From: an uncultured bacterium
GTDB lineage: Bacteria; Planctomycetota; UBA1135; GCA-002686595
Reading direction: 5' to 3'
NCBI GenBank assembly: GCA_937910685.1
Contig: CALEMP010000202.1
Coordinates: 1-64,000 of the forward strand
DNA length: 64,000 nt
The translations under genes were made by a program, and so were the position numbers. Each line of letters opens with the position of its first letter. Positions within the stretch are counted from its first letter, which is position 1. The notes beneath the pieces are model-generated. The model saw only the letters and a list, made by a program, of their open reading frames with translations. It did not search any database and was not told where the DNA came from. Below are positions 53,726 through 62,443 of the stretch, piece by piece.

Positions 53726-53854
53726 ATGATGCGCTTCCTCAAAGACAACTGGATCTGGATCCTCGCCCCCGTCGTGCTGATGATCATCGCGATGATCGTC
53801 ATCAGCATGTTGAATCCCGGCGATACGCCCGCGGGTTTCGAGTACGAACTCTAG
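53726..53854 (+). CDS. Small single-pass membrane protein (42 residues)
   Basis: Begins 5 nt after the fusion gene stop at a double ATG. It reads FLKDNWIWILAPVVLMIIAM, then IVISML and a short acidic tail GFEYEL. The order of a short amphipathic start, one membrane segment and an aromatic-Tyr tail resembles DUF5989-like proteins (ending PFIYTLF), so a divergent copy is possible. Its TAG overlaps the TAG of the convergent deacetylase gene within CTAG. Small size lowers certainty. Confidence 0.55.
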   Translation: MMRFLKDNWIWILAPVVLMIIAMIVISMLNPGDTPAGFEYEL

Positions 53855-54963
53855 GCTTTCAGCCCAAATCGCTTCCACAAAAGGAAGCCGCCCGAGGCGT
53901 GGGCCACGAGCATGTGCAACGGTGTCGAGTTGTCGATCATGATCCGTGGCAAGCAATACATATCAGTGTCACAGGTCACCACCCCGGGCATGGTCGTCAG
54001 TGCCACTTTGTAACCCGCCGCCCGTACGGCAGCTCTGGAGTCTTGGTTGAAGTCCCAGTCCCGTCCATAGGGATAGGCAAAGGTCTCACCGGCGGCCCCT
54101 GGAAACAACTGCTCGAGTTCCTTTGCGGACCCACCTATCTCTTTGGTTTGATCTTCAACTGAAAGACTAGAGAGCACCTCGTGGGTGCGGGTGTGCCCCC
54201 CAACTTCAATAGCTCCTTGGCCCACGGAGCAACCCAGCATTTCACGCACTCCCTCCGCATCCAGGTGGATGCGCTTGCACAGGGAAGGTCCGTCCCCCCC
54301 ACGGCTCTCAAAGCGCTCCCGCACAAAGGTATCGCGCTGTTCGGGCTGACAGTGGTACTTCAGGATTTTCTTGACGCTGTATTCATCCGCTGCTCCCACG
54401 GAAAGCAAGTCCTTGAATTGCAGCCCCGCTGAACTGGTGCCGTCAACCGCAAGCCAGGCTTGAGCAAACGATTCCGGTGAGTCTTTTCCTTCGCCCAAGA
54501 GCCAAAAGAACTCGTGCCCCCAATTGGTGCGCCCTTCAGTCAAGACGCGGCTCTCTAGGTACACCGTACAGCCGGCGCCGGTCGCCTCCAGAATCCGTGG
54601 CAAGGCGGTCAGATTGTCCCGGTACCCATCATCCATGGAGAGGGCCACAGTGCCCCTGGGGCCCAGGGAATCCGAAAGGACCGCGAGCCCTCCAGTCACA
54701 TGATTGAGGGCAAATCGCCGCCCCAGCCCCCCGAGCAAGAACTCCAAGTGACCAGGCTCGATCCGAAGGTGGCTTGGCAAGCCAGCATTCACCTGGGGAT
54801 CATCCACACAATGCCCCGCCAAAATGAGAAGCCGCCGGGGCGTCAAGCGATTGATCAGGCGCCAAGCGCCGGTGTGGTACAAAAACCGCGCCCAAGCCTG
54901 AATCAAGAACTGCTTGAGGATGTGCTTGCCCATACGCATTCCGCTGTCAGGAACAGTACTCAT
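53851..54963 (-). CDS. NodB-type polysaccharide deacetylase-like protein
   Basis: A 370-residue CE4-type protein. The catalytic domain has VALSMDDGYRDNLTALPRI (motif 1 with two Asp), VGGHTRTHEVLSSL (HxxxH metal site) and FAYPYGRDWDFNQD, then a C-terminal tail ending in VAHASGGFLLWKRFG. The N-terminal ~60 residues contain a weak hydrophobic/aromatic stretch rather than a signal. A wide gap between motifs (GHEFFWLLGEG to RFESRGGDGPS) is an insertion of ~100 residues relative to small NodB proteins. Start 54963 overlaps the GNAT gene by 17 nt; 54939 is an equally good choice. Likely acts on a glycan also handled by the carbamoyltransferase group. Confidence 0.83.
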   Translation of the reverse strand: MSTVPDSGMRMGKHILKQFLIQAWARFLYHTGAWRLINRLTPRRLLILAGHCVDDPQVNAGLPSHLRIEPGHLEFLLGGLGRRFALNHVTGGLAVLSDSLGPRGTVALSMDDGYRDNLTALPRILEATGAGCTVYLESRVLTEGRTNWGHEFFWLLGEGKDSPESFAQAWLAVDGTSSAGLQFKDLLSVGAADEYSVKKILKYHCQPEQRDTFVRERFESRGGDGPSLCKRIHLDAEGVREMLGCSVGQGAIEVGGHTRTHEVLSSLSVEDQTKEIGGSAKELEQLFPGAAGETFAYPYGRDWDFNQDSRAAVRAAGYKVALTTMPGVVTCDTDMYCLPRIMIDNSTPLHMLVAHASGGFLLWKRFGLKA

Positions 54964-56026
54964 CGTCCCGGTCCGCATCGGTGAAGTACCAGGATTTAGG
55001 GTCCTGGGCGAGGACCGACAAGGGGGCTTGGGGATCGAGCAGGTGCGCGATGATTTGTTTGCGATCCTGGGAGTGTGGTGCCCGGAAGCCGCAGTGTTGC
55101 AGCTTATTTTGCCACCAGGAACCTTCCACTGCACTGGCCCGAGCCACGCTTGCTCCCATCTTGTGCAGATGTCCAAGGGCCGCCTCCATGGCGGCCGCAA
55201 AGGCCACATCATCTTGGGCCAGAATATCCACCACCCAGCCAACGGCTTCGCCACGCTCGGGAAGCTGCACCACCGCATAGCCCACCAAGTTTCCCTCAGG
55301 AGCAAATACCCCGTGAGCGCGAAAACGTTGGGATGGCGCATCGATATAGCGCCAATTCAAAAACTCAGCGCTGCGCTCCTGCATCCAGCCCCACTGGGGA
55401 GACACCTGGGCCAACAGGTCGTCCACCCCCGAGGTGAATCGCGGCAGGGCCACGACATTGACCTTTTCAAAGAACTGCTTGCGCAAGTGACCACGTCGCA
55501 TACTGCCGCGCCAGGCGCTCCACCAGGTGAAAAAGGCAGCCAGCCGCCCGGCCCGCCGACGCTCCAAAGCTGCAGCTGCATCGGAGTGCAGCACAAAGGT
55601 CCAGGGGCGCACGGCCCCCACTTTGGTCCAACCAAGCTTACTGGTAAAAATATCCGCCGACTTGGAGTTGGGCAAGCCGATCACCACCGGCCAACCGCGC
55701 TCGCGGGCTAACTCCATTGCTTTGCGGTCCAGGTCCAAAAAGTACCCCTTACCGCGATGGTCCGGATGCGTCATCACATCCCCGGTCTCACCCACAACCC
55801 CAGCGAATTCGCCACGGCTCAACACCCGACGCCCATTGCAAGCATAGCCCCCCACCGCCTTCCCGCCGGGATCCCGGGTCAGGAGCGTGATGGAAGTCCC
55901 ATGGGGCGAGGCCGTGTAGCGCCAGGGCAGCACCTGTTCCCCATCAGCCTTACCAAAGGATTCGGCGTACAACTCAACTTGTGCATGGACAGGTCCATCC
56001 TGCACCTCTTCGGGGGTTGATGACAT
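54947..56026 (-). CDS. GNAT-family acyltransferase
   Basis: A 359-residue protein with an N-terminal acetyltransferase fold: the acetyl-CoA loop is in DVMTHPDHRGKGYFLDLDRK (motif A, Q/RxxGxG/A as RGKGYF), followed by VVIGLPNSKSADIFTSKLGW. The second half (from ~180) looks like another GNAT-like copy (LVGYAVVQLPERGEAVGWVV, then ILAQDDVAFAAAMEAALGHL), a double-domain layout also seen in FemAB-type proteins. It may acylate a sugar amine freed by the deacetylase it is coupled to. A large palindrome lies 16 nt upstream of its start, in the region shared with FTCD. Confidence 0.75.
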   Translation of the reverse strand: MSSTPEEVQDGPVHAQVELYAESFGKADGEQVLPWRYTASPHGTSITLLTRDPGGKAVGGYACNGRRVLSRGEFAGVVGETGDVMTHPDHRGKGYFLDLDRKAMELARERGWPVVIGLPNSKSADIFTSKLGWTKVGAVRPWTFVLHSDAAAALERRRAGRLAAFFTWWSAWRGSMRRGHLRKQFFEKVNVVALPRFTSGVDDLLAQVSPQWGWMQERSAEFLNWRYIDAPSQRFRAHGVFAPEGNLVGYAVVQLPERGEAVGWVVDILAQDDVAFAAAMEAALGHLHKMGASVARASAVEGSWWQNKLQHCGFRAPHSQDRKQIIAHLLDPQAPLSVLAQDPKSWYFTDADRDDEYCS

Positions 56027-56041
56027 GGCCCGTATCCTGCC

Positions 56042-56165
56042 GAATCGGGCAGGACGGAACTAGCTACAAAACCACCACATTTGGCCCGGGGGGCAAGGAC
56101 CCCTCCGAACCTTGCGCCCCAGGGGAATGTGGTGGTTTTGTACCTGGTTCCGCACTGGCGGATTC
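56042..56165. repeat. Large imperfect palindrome (~124 nt) between divergent genes
   Basis: Perfect 17-nt arms TACAAAACCACCACATT (56065-56081) and its complement (56126-56142). Pairing continues outward: 56055-56060 with 56147-56152, and weaker to GAATC (56042-56046) with GATTC (56161-56165). Inward, GCAAGG (56093-56098) pairs with CCTTGC (56110-56115) around an 11-nt loop. It occupies most of the gap between two divergent starts (56026, 56215), so it is not a terminator of either. No second copy was noticed in the window. Confidence 0.8.
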
Positions 56166-56214
56166 TGTCACAGGGTAGAGTGTTCGGCCCAACCCAAGAC
56201 CCAGCCCTCCCCCC

Positions 56215-57885
56215 ATGCAAAAACTCATCGAATGTGTGCCTAACTTCAGCGAAGGTCGCAACTCCGCCACCCTGGAACGAATCGCCGACGCGGTCCGAGG
56301 AACCGAGGGCGTTTGGCTCCTGGATGTGGATCCTGGGAAAGCGACCCACCGCACGGTATTCACTTTTGTGGGCGCCCCCGAGGCGGTGATCGAAGCTGCC
56401 CTGGCAGCAGCTAAGGTCGGCGCGGAGTGCATCGACATGACCCAGCACAAGGGCGAGCACCCGCGCTTTGGGGCCATGGACGTTTGCCCCTTGATTCCGA
56501 TCAGCGACGTGACCCTGGAGGAATGCGCCGGGTACGCACAGGAGCTGGGGCGCCGGCTGGGAGAAGACCAGGGGCGCTCGGTCTACCTGTATGAATCAGC
56601 CGCCCTGACCCCCGAGCGCAAGAACCTGGCCAAGGTGCGGGCAGGGGAGTACGAAGGACTGGCGGAACGCATGTCTAGCGGAGATCACGTGCCCGACCAC
56701 GGCCCCGCCACCTTCGATCCACGCTACGGGGCAACGGCCGTGGGTGCTCGACCGTTCCTGATCGCCTACAACGTCAATCTGAACACCACCAGTGCTCGCC
56801 GGGCCAACGCCATCGCTTTTGATGTGCGAGAAAAGGGCCGCATGCTTCGGTCACCGGACCCTCTCATCGGCGAAATAACCCGGGATGAGAGCGGCGATCC
56901 GGTTTGGATACCGGGTGCGCTCCAATGCGTCAAGGGCATCGGTTGGTTCATCGAGGAATATGGCGTGGCCCAGGTCTCCATGAATCTGACCGACCTTGAG
57001 ACCACCCCTTTGCACAAGGCCTTTGACACCTGCTGCGAAAAAGCCGCTGACCGAGGCATTCGGGTTACCGGTTCTGAAGCGGTGGGTCTGGTGCCACTGC
57101 AAGCCATGCTCGATGCGGGGCGGCACTACCTGCGCCTGCAGCAGCGATCCACCGGGGTCAGCGATCGAGAACTCGTACGCTTAGCGGTCAAGTCCATGGG
57201 CCTCGACGAACTTAGCCCCTTTGATCCTGACGAAAAGGTCATCGAGTACGCCATCGAAGCCAAGACCGCAGTGCCCCGACTGGTGAACAAGACCCTGCGC
57301 GGCTTCATCGAAGAGACCGCTTCGGAAAGCCCGGCCCCCGGCGGCGGTTCCATTGCAGCCACCGTGGGAGCCCTGGGCGCGGCCCTCGGCACCATGGTCG
57401 CGAACCTTTCAAGCCACAAGCGAGGCTGGGACGATCGTTGGGAGGCCTTTTCGAAGGTGGCTGAGCGGGGCAAACGCTGCCATGCGGAACTGACTCTCTT
57501 GGTGGACAAGGACACCGATGCATTCAACGCGATCATGGCCGCCTGGAAACTCAAAGGGGACGAGCGTGAAGTGGCCATCCAAGCGGCCACGCGCCTCGCC
57601 ATCGAAGCCCCCCTCGCGGTCATGCACGCGGGAGTCGAAGCGATCGAAATCTGCGCCAGCATGGCAGAAGATGGCATGCGCGCGTCCCTATCCGACGCGG
57701 CAGTGGGCGCCCTTTGCGGCCGACTGGCCGTGCGCGGGGCCGCGCTCAACGTGCGCATCAACGCGGGCGACTACAAGGACAAGGCGCAACGTGATCTCTG
57801 GCTGCAAGCCACCTCAGACCTAGAGGAGACTGCCCGCGTGATGGAAGAAAAAATCATCGCAGCGGTGAACGAGGCCTTGGGTTAG
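56215..57885 (+). CDS. Bifunctional glutamate formimidoyltransferase / formimidotetrahydrofolate cyclodeaminase
   Basis: Links histidine breakdown to one-carbon folates: moves the formimino group from formiminoglutamate to tetrahydrofolate, then releases ammonia to give methenyl-THF. The 556 residues cover both domains as in animal FTCD. The transferase domain starts KLIECVPNFSEGRN and has HKGEHPRFGAMDVCPLIPIS with the catalytic His, NVNLNTTSARRANAIA and EYGVAQVSMNLTDLETTPL. The cyclodeaminase domain (from ~340) begins FIEETASESPAPGGGSIAA and runs to VMEEKIIAAVNEALG. No hut gene is near. Its promoter must lie at or beside the palindrome. Confidence 0.95.
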   Translation: MQKLIECVPNFSEGRNSATLERIADAVRGTEGVWLLDVDPGKATHRTVFTFVGAPEAVIEAALAAAKVGAECIDMTQHKGEHPRFGAMDVCPLIPISDVTLEECAGYAQELGRRLGEDQGRSVYLYESAALTPERKNLAKVRAGEYEGLAERMSSGDHVPDHGPATFDPRYGATAVGARPFLIAYNVNLNTTSARRANAIAFDVREKGRMLRSPDPLIGEITRDESGDPVWIPGALQCVKGIGWFIEEYGVAQVSMNLTDLETTPLHKAFDTCCEKAADRGIRVTGSEAVGLVPLQAMLDAGRHYLRLQQRSTGVSDRELVRLAVKSMGLDELSPFDPDEKVIEYAIEAKTAVPRLVNKTLRGFIEETASESPAPGGGSIAATVGALGAALGTMVANLSSHKRGWDDRWEAFSKVAERGKRCHAELTLLVDKDTDAFNAIMAAWKLKGDEREVAIQAATRLAIEAPLAVMHAGVEAIEICASMAEDGMRASLSDAAVGALCGRLAVRGAALNVRINAGDYKDKAQRDLWLQATSDLEETARVMEEKIIAAVNEALG

Positions 57886-57903
57886 CCCCTGGGAGAGACC
57901 CCT

Positions 57904-58314
57904 CTAGATCAGCGAGGCCCGGGCACCCAAGCGTGCGAGCAAGCCGTCGAGGTGGTTATTGAAGGAAGGCAAGCGCCTTTGCTCACGCCAATGATCACGC
58001 AAGAGGGACCCTCCTTGGATCCCGCGCACCGTACGCATGGCCAGGGCCAGCATCTCCGCCGGCAGGGCGGGTGAATGTCCAAAGCTGAATGGCACCAGGG
58101 TCGAAGGCAAGTCCGCCGGCGGTTGCCCGCGCCAAGCCGCAACCACCTCGGCCGCCACGAGGGCGCACTGGCAAGCGCGCAGATCTTCGGAGCCATCCAC
58201 AGCCAGAAGAGCATCATTGATCCGCTTCGGTTGGGGATTGGCCACGAAATCCTCGAACCAATCGCTCGCCGATTGGTTGTCGAAACTCGCTTCTCCCCAC
58301 ATGTCGCCGGTCAT
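57904..58314 (-). CDS. DUF4259-like protein
   Basis: A 136-residue cytoplasmic protein resembling DUF4259: MWGEASFDNQSASDWFEDF near the start (family form GAWGxGxFxxDxAxDW), then CQCALVAAEVVAAWRGQPPA and a helical C-terminus. No function is known for the family. It is convergent with FTCD (18 nt apart). An internal ATG at 58302 would begin right at the conserved MWG. It does not seem linked to its neighbours. Confidence 0.65.
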   Translation of the reverse strand: MTGDMWGEASFDNQSASDWFEDFVANPQPKRINDALLAVDGSEDLRACQCALVAAEVVAAWRGQPPADLPSTLVPFSFGHSPALPAEMLALAMRTVRGIQGGSLLRDHWREQRRLPSFNNHLDGLLARLGARASLI

Positions 58315-58409
58315 CAGTTCACCCTCCGCATGCCCCCATCATGGGGAAATACGGGGCGTGGATCTAGCCCGAACGGCTCTCGAAATCCCGGAATGTGGCC
58401 AGGGGCAGC

Positions 58410-59816
58410 TTAGTGGTGGCTTGTGACCACGTGACGCTGGGGCGGAGGCACCAAACCAATCATTCGGCCTACGCGCTTACGCCCATAGAGCGGGTTCTCG
58501 GAGTAATACAGGGCCCGCTCCCAGACCCGGCGCAGGCGCTGGGGCATGGCGTAGTACCAGCGCTCATAGGAACGCACCATGTTCTTGCGTAGCTCTTCCA
58601 GTTCGATCTGGCTGAAGTTCTCGTGGCGGTAGCCAGAGCGGTTCGAGCTAACGTAGTTTTCGGACAAGTCATCCATGTCCAAGTTGGCCTCGTAGGCATC
58701 CCAGGACTCGGTTCCGATCAGGGGATTGAAGACCGAGATGCGGATCAAGTCGGGTCCGGCGAGGCGCAGAACCTTTTCGGTTTCCGCCACGTCTGCCTTG
58801 GTTTCCCCAGGCGAGCCCACGATCAGATAGACCTTGGCCCAGATTCCAGCACGACGGGTCATGCGCGCCGCGTTGATGATCACTTCGGGTGTCAGGTCTT
58901 TCTTCAGCACGTCAAGCATACGCTGACTGCCGGACTCCCATCCGTAGTAGATGCGTCGGCACCCGGCTCGGTGCATGTGCTTCAGGAGCGGGTAGTCCAC
59001 GCAATCCGCTCGGGTGTTCGCCACCCACTCGAATTTGAGCCCCCGGCGCAGGATCTCGTCGCACATTTCATGGATGCGTTTTTTCCGCAGGGTCAAGATC
59101 TCGTCCACGAACAAGATCACGCCCGGGTCATAGGCCTTGATGATGTGCTCGAGCTCATCCACGATGGCTTCGGTGGAGCGCACTCGGAAGCCGCGCCCGG
59201 TGAGTTCCTTCTGGCAGAAGATGCACTTGAAGGGACAGCCTCGGGTGGTGAAGATGTAGATCAGGTGTTCAGGGTTGTTTTGGAAGTACGACTCCATGGG
59301 CAGCAAGTGCCGGGCCGGAGCCGGGAGCTCGTCCAGCTTCTTGATCAGGGGCGGCGCCTCGTTGTCCACCCACAACTCACGGTCGCGCATACTGGCCACG
59401 CCGGGGATCTCCATGATCGCCGCTTCGTCATTGCCGTCAATCGCCTTCAGAAGTTGGGGCAGGGTGTATTCGGCCTCGCCCTTGAGCACATAGTCAAAGT
59501 GCCCCGTGTCCAAAAACACGCCCTGGTCCACGGAGGCATGGGGCCCCCCCATGATTGTGATTTTGCCCTTCTCCTTGGCGTACTTGGCCCAAGCAATCGC
59601 GCGCCGGATGTTCGGCGTCAGCGCAGAGAAACCAATCACGTCATTGCGCTCGATTGCGGCCTTCATGTCCGCATCGGAGCCGATGCGCTCATCGTGCAAC
59701 TCTACGGGGATGTTCTCTCGCTCGAGCATGGCGCCCAGGTACCCGATACCCAAGATCATGGACAAAGGATCTTCTTGAACGTGAGGTTTGACGTAGGTTA
59801 TGAGAGTTTTTCGCAT
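58410..59816 (-). CDS. B12-binding-type radical SAM protein
   Basis: Radical SAM enzyme of the BchE-like class, 468 residues. Residues ~1-130 form the cobalamin-binding-type fold (GIGYLGAMLERENIPVELHD, IGFSALTPNIRRA, ITIMGGPHAS), but there is no clear DxHxxG. The iron-sulfur motif CPFKCIFC lies near residue 199 in FTTRGCPFKCIFCQKE; SAM-binding elements include FVDEILTLRKKR and GCRRIYYGWESGSQ, with LIVGSPGETKADV after. The last ~100 residues are a basic, aromatic tail. Relatives methylate or rearrange lipids, tetrapyrroles and natural products; the reaction here is unknown. A 201-nt upstream gap separates it from three GT4 genes. Confidence 0.88.
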   Translation of the reverse strand: MRKTLITYVKPHVQEDPLSMILGIGYLGAMLERENIPVELHDERIGSDADMKAAIERNDVIGFSALTPNIRRAIAWAKYAKEKGKITIMGGPHASVDQGVFLDTGHFDYVLKGEAEYTLPQLLKAIDGNDEAAIMEIPGVASMRDRELWVDNEAPPLIKKLDELPAPARHLLPMESYFQNNPEHLIYIFTTRGCPFKCIFCQKELTGRGFRVRSTEAIVDELEHIIKAYDPGVILFVDEILTLRKKRIHEMCDEILRRGLKFEWVANTRADCVDYPLLKHMHRAGCRRIYYGWESGSQRMLDVLKKDLTPEVIINAARMTRRAGIWAKVYLIVGSPGETKADVAETEKVLRLAGPDLIRISVFNPLIGTESWDAYEANLDMDDLSENYVSSNRSGYRHENFSQIELEELRKNMVRSYERWYYAMPQRLRRVWERALYYSENPLYGRKRVGRMIGLVPPPQRHVVTSHH

Positions 59817-60017
59817 CGCAGAAAGTCGCAGTGAGTGTCGGGCTAAGGGAAAACCTCAATAGATGGGGTTCTCATAGGTCCAATCGGATGAATCCAGGCC
59901 GATCATCCAATCATTTCCGGGGGAATCTGGATAGTCCCCGCATGGTAAACTCTAACCGCAATGGCCAGTTTTGGTGCGCGGCCGTCCCAAACCGGGCCCC
60001 AGCACCTGACAGGGGCC

Positions 60018-61271
60018 TCAGGCCCGTCCTAGGACCTGCCCGTATTGCCCCAAATAGGCCTCTGCGGTGGTCCCAATGGTGAATTTTTCTTCGAGCCGGA
60101 CGCGCCCCCGAGCCCCCATTTCCTGGGCCAAGGCCGGGTCACCAAGCAACTCCCCCACACGCCCAGCAAAGTCCGCCAGATCGAAGGGGTTGGCAATGAA
60201 CCCTGTCTCCCCATGGAGCACCACTTCGGACGAGCCACCAAAGGAGGTTGCCACCACGGGTTTCGAGTGTTCCATGGCTTCGAGGTTGACCATGCCGAAG
60301 GTGTCAAAGCAGATCGAAGGAGTCACAAAAACATCCACCGCGGCATAGGCCTGCTGCAATTCCGCGCCGGACAACCAGCCCGTGGTGCGCACCCGCTCTG
60401 CCACTCCGAGGGCTTGGGCCTGGGGCAAAAACTCTTCCTCATAGATCTTTGCCTTGCCCATCACGAGCAAACACAGATCCGGATGGTCGGGGGCCAAGAG
60501 AGCCAGCATCTCCAATAATTTACCGACGCCCTTTTGGCTGTGCAAACGGCCGCCGATGGCGACCACCCTACGACCTTGCAAATCATGAGCGGCCCGGAAA
60601 GCCTGGACCTCTTGTTCACTGGGAAGACTTTCCTGCAGGGCCAAGCCATTGTGCACCGTGGCAGCCACGGGCACCTGGTTCATGCGCAGCACCTCACCCA
60701 AAGCATCCGAGACCACAGTGACCCGATCCACGTCCTGCTCCAGCACTTGGCGTATGCGCTGATTGCGGCCGGGGCGCAGGCGAAAGCGTTGACAGGGAAT
60801 GCACTTGGACGGCCGCGCCTGCACATCAAAATCTTGACCCCCGCGCGCTTCGCCCCCGTGGAAGCAGGTGAGCTTCTGATAGCAGAAGGTCATCACATCA
60901 TGGGCAGTGAAGACCACCCGCGCGCCAGAGCGCTTGGCTTGGGTCAGGGCGTGGTAGCCAAGATGGGTGTGAATCAAATGGGCGTGCACCAGATCCGGTT
61001 TCCACTGGGCCAAGACATCCTCAAATGGCTGGTCAATGACCTTGTTGTGCAAACTGCGCCAAGCACGAAAGCGCACCGGGTAATCGGAATGCAGGCGGAA
61101 GACACGGATTCCCTGAATTTCGGTGGGGGTCGCATCGGCAGCAGAGCGCACTGCCCCCACCACCGCACATTGGTGGCCGAGTTTTTCATACTCTCGCGCC
61201 AGCTGGAAGGTCAAGCGCGAAGAGGAGCCGACTCCGGGGTCGGAAATCTCGGTCAAAAACAGAATACGCAT
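60018..61271 (-). CDS. GT4-family glycosyltransferase with Cys cluster
   Basis: A 417-residue GT-B transferase. It begins MRILFLTEISDPGVGSSSRL (N-terminal GT4 domain with a Gly/Ser loop), has AHDVMTFCYQKLTCFHGGEA and KCIPCQRFRLRPGRN, a set of four Cys that could bind metal or form disulfides, then VAIGGRLHSQKGVGKLLEML and the donor region DTFGMVNLEAMEHSKPVVAT with the conserved Glu pair. It is joined to the next GT4 by TGATG. A short GGGCC-TGA-GGCCC hairpin embraces its stop codon. Donor sugar unknown. Confidence 0.88.
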   Translation of the reverse strand: MRILFLTEISDPGVGSSSRLTFQLAREYEKLGHQCAVVGAVRSAADATPTEIQGIRVFRLHSDYPVRFRAWRSLHNKVIDQPFEDVLAQWKPDLVHAHLIHTHLGYHALTQAKRSGARVVFTAHDVMTFCYQKLTCFHGGEARGGQDFDVQARPSKCIPCQRFRLRPGRNQRIRQVLEQDVDRVTVVSDALGEVLRMNQVPVAATVHNGLALQESLPSEQEVQAFRAAHDLQGRRVVAIGGRLHSQKGVGKLLEMLALLAPDHPDLCLLVMGKAKIYEEEFLPQAQALGVAERVRTTGWLSGAELQQAYAAVDVFVTPSICFDTFGMVNLEAMEHSKPVVATSFGGSSEVVLHGETGFIANPFDLADFAGRVGELLGDPALAQEMGARGRVRLEEKFTIGTTAEAYLGQYGQVLGRA

Positions 61272-62443
61272 CAGGTGTTCCTCGCCAAGACCTGATCATA
61301 CAACTCCAACACAGCTCGAGCATTGTGCTCCCAGGTGTTGGCTCCCGCGTGCAGGCGACCCTGGGCCCCGAGGGTCCGCCGTAATTCCCCATCAGCCATC
61401 AAGCGTTCCAGAGCAGCTTGCACGCTGCCTTCGGTCTGGGGCACCAAGTACCCCGTGACCGAATCCAGTATCGCGTCCTCCGCTCCACAATCGTTGGTGC
61501 CGATCACTGCCGTGCCCGCGGCAGAGGCCTCCAGATAGACAATGCCAAAGCCCTCGAAGCCACCGTCATCGGCGGTGATCGGCGTATGCAAGAAGATCTC
61601 AGCACGCTGCAGGAGGTCAACCTTTTCGTCCTCCGAAATGTTGCCCAGCACATGCACCCGTGAAGTCATACCTGCCGCTTCAATCCGCTGGCGTAGATCC
61701 CGCTCGTAGTCATCTCCCGAACACCTGCCCACGATCACATGGTGCCAGTCCGGGAATTTCTGGGCCGCCTTCAGCCAAGCCCCGAGACCCAGGTGATGGC
61801 CCTTGCGCTGTTTCACTTCCCCAATGGTCAAACTGAAAGGAAAGTGATGCCATGGGCGCTCGCCGATCTCGGGCGCATGCACATAACGCTCCGCATCCAC
61901 ACAGTTGGGCACCACCTGGGGCTGGCCCTCGCCCAAAGTGCCCGGAGGCACAGCTTCCAACCAGCGGCTCTTTGTGTAGTTGGAAACGCTGATCAAGCCA
62001 CCCATGCGACGGCTGGTGGAGAGTGCCCGCGCCCCGTGGCGTTCGGAAAGCAAGGGTTGAATCGTGTAGGTCCCGTGTCCCGTTGCCACACAGGGTACCC
62101 CGGCCAAACTGGCCCCATCCACCCCGATCAGAGAGTGCGGATAGTCCTTGATCGCGTGCACGAGGTCCACACCCCGAGCGGAGCGCCAAACCTGCAAAGT
62201 ACCCAGGGCGCGCCAAGCGGCAAACCTCAGGGGACTCATGTAGTAAAAGTAATCTGGTGGCAGTGCCACGCGAATGGACCAGTCCTTGGGCACCAAGCTC
62301 GAGGTCGGTCGGTGCTTGCGTGCCAGGAGTATCTCCGGTTCAAGATCCGGCCGAAGCTTCTGGCAAGCTTCGATCAAGCACATGGCATAACGCCCCACAC
62401 CGTCGAGATCCGACAGGGAATCGGTCAAGTACAAAACCCTCAC
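61271..62443 (-). CDS. GT4-family glycosyltransferase
   Basis: About 390 residues: VRVLYLTDSLSDLDGVGRYA opens the acceptor domain, and ISVSNYTKSRWLEAVPPGT, VVPNCVDAERYVH, LTIGEVKQRKGHHLGLGAWL and DDGGFEGFGIVYLEASAAGT (the EX7E region) complete a GT4 enzyme. The GTG at 62443 overlaps the previous stop (GTGA) and has GGGGGA upstream; ATG at 62461 is the alternative. It belongs to a chain of at least four minus-strand genes (from beyond 64000 to 60018). Likely adds a sugar to a surface glycan. Confidence 0.87.
   Translation of the reverse strand: MRVLYLTDSLSDLDGVGRYAMCLIEACQKLRPDLEPEILLARKHRPTSSLVPKDWSIRVALPPDYFYYMSPLRFAAWRALGTLQVWRSARGVDLVHAIKDYPHSLIGVDGASLAGVPCVATGHGTYTIQPLLSERHGARALSTSRRMGGLISVSNYTKSRWLEAVPPGTLGEGQPQVVPNCVDAERYVHAPEIGERPWHHFPFSLTIGEVKQRKGHHLGLGAWLKAAQKFPDWHHVIVGRCSGDDYERDLRQRIEAAGMTSRVHVLGNISEDEKVDLLQRAEIFLHTPITADDGGFEGFGIVYLEASAAGTAVIGTNDCGAEDAILDSVTGYLVPQTEGSVQAALERLMADGELRRTLGAQGRLHAGANTWEHNARAVLELYDQVLARNT

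Noticed and set aside
56042-56165. Palindrome as an intrinsic terminator
   Set aside because: Both flanking genes start, rather than end, at its sides and no T-run follows either arm.
58623-59834. 403-residue open frame on the plus strand opposite the radical SAM gene
   Set aside because: Mirror frame of a clear radical SAM gene in GC-rich DNA; composition (His, Val, Gly-rich) shows no domain.
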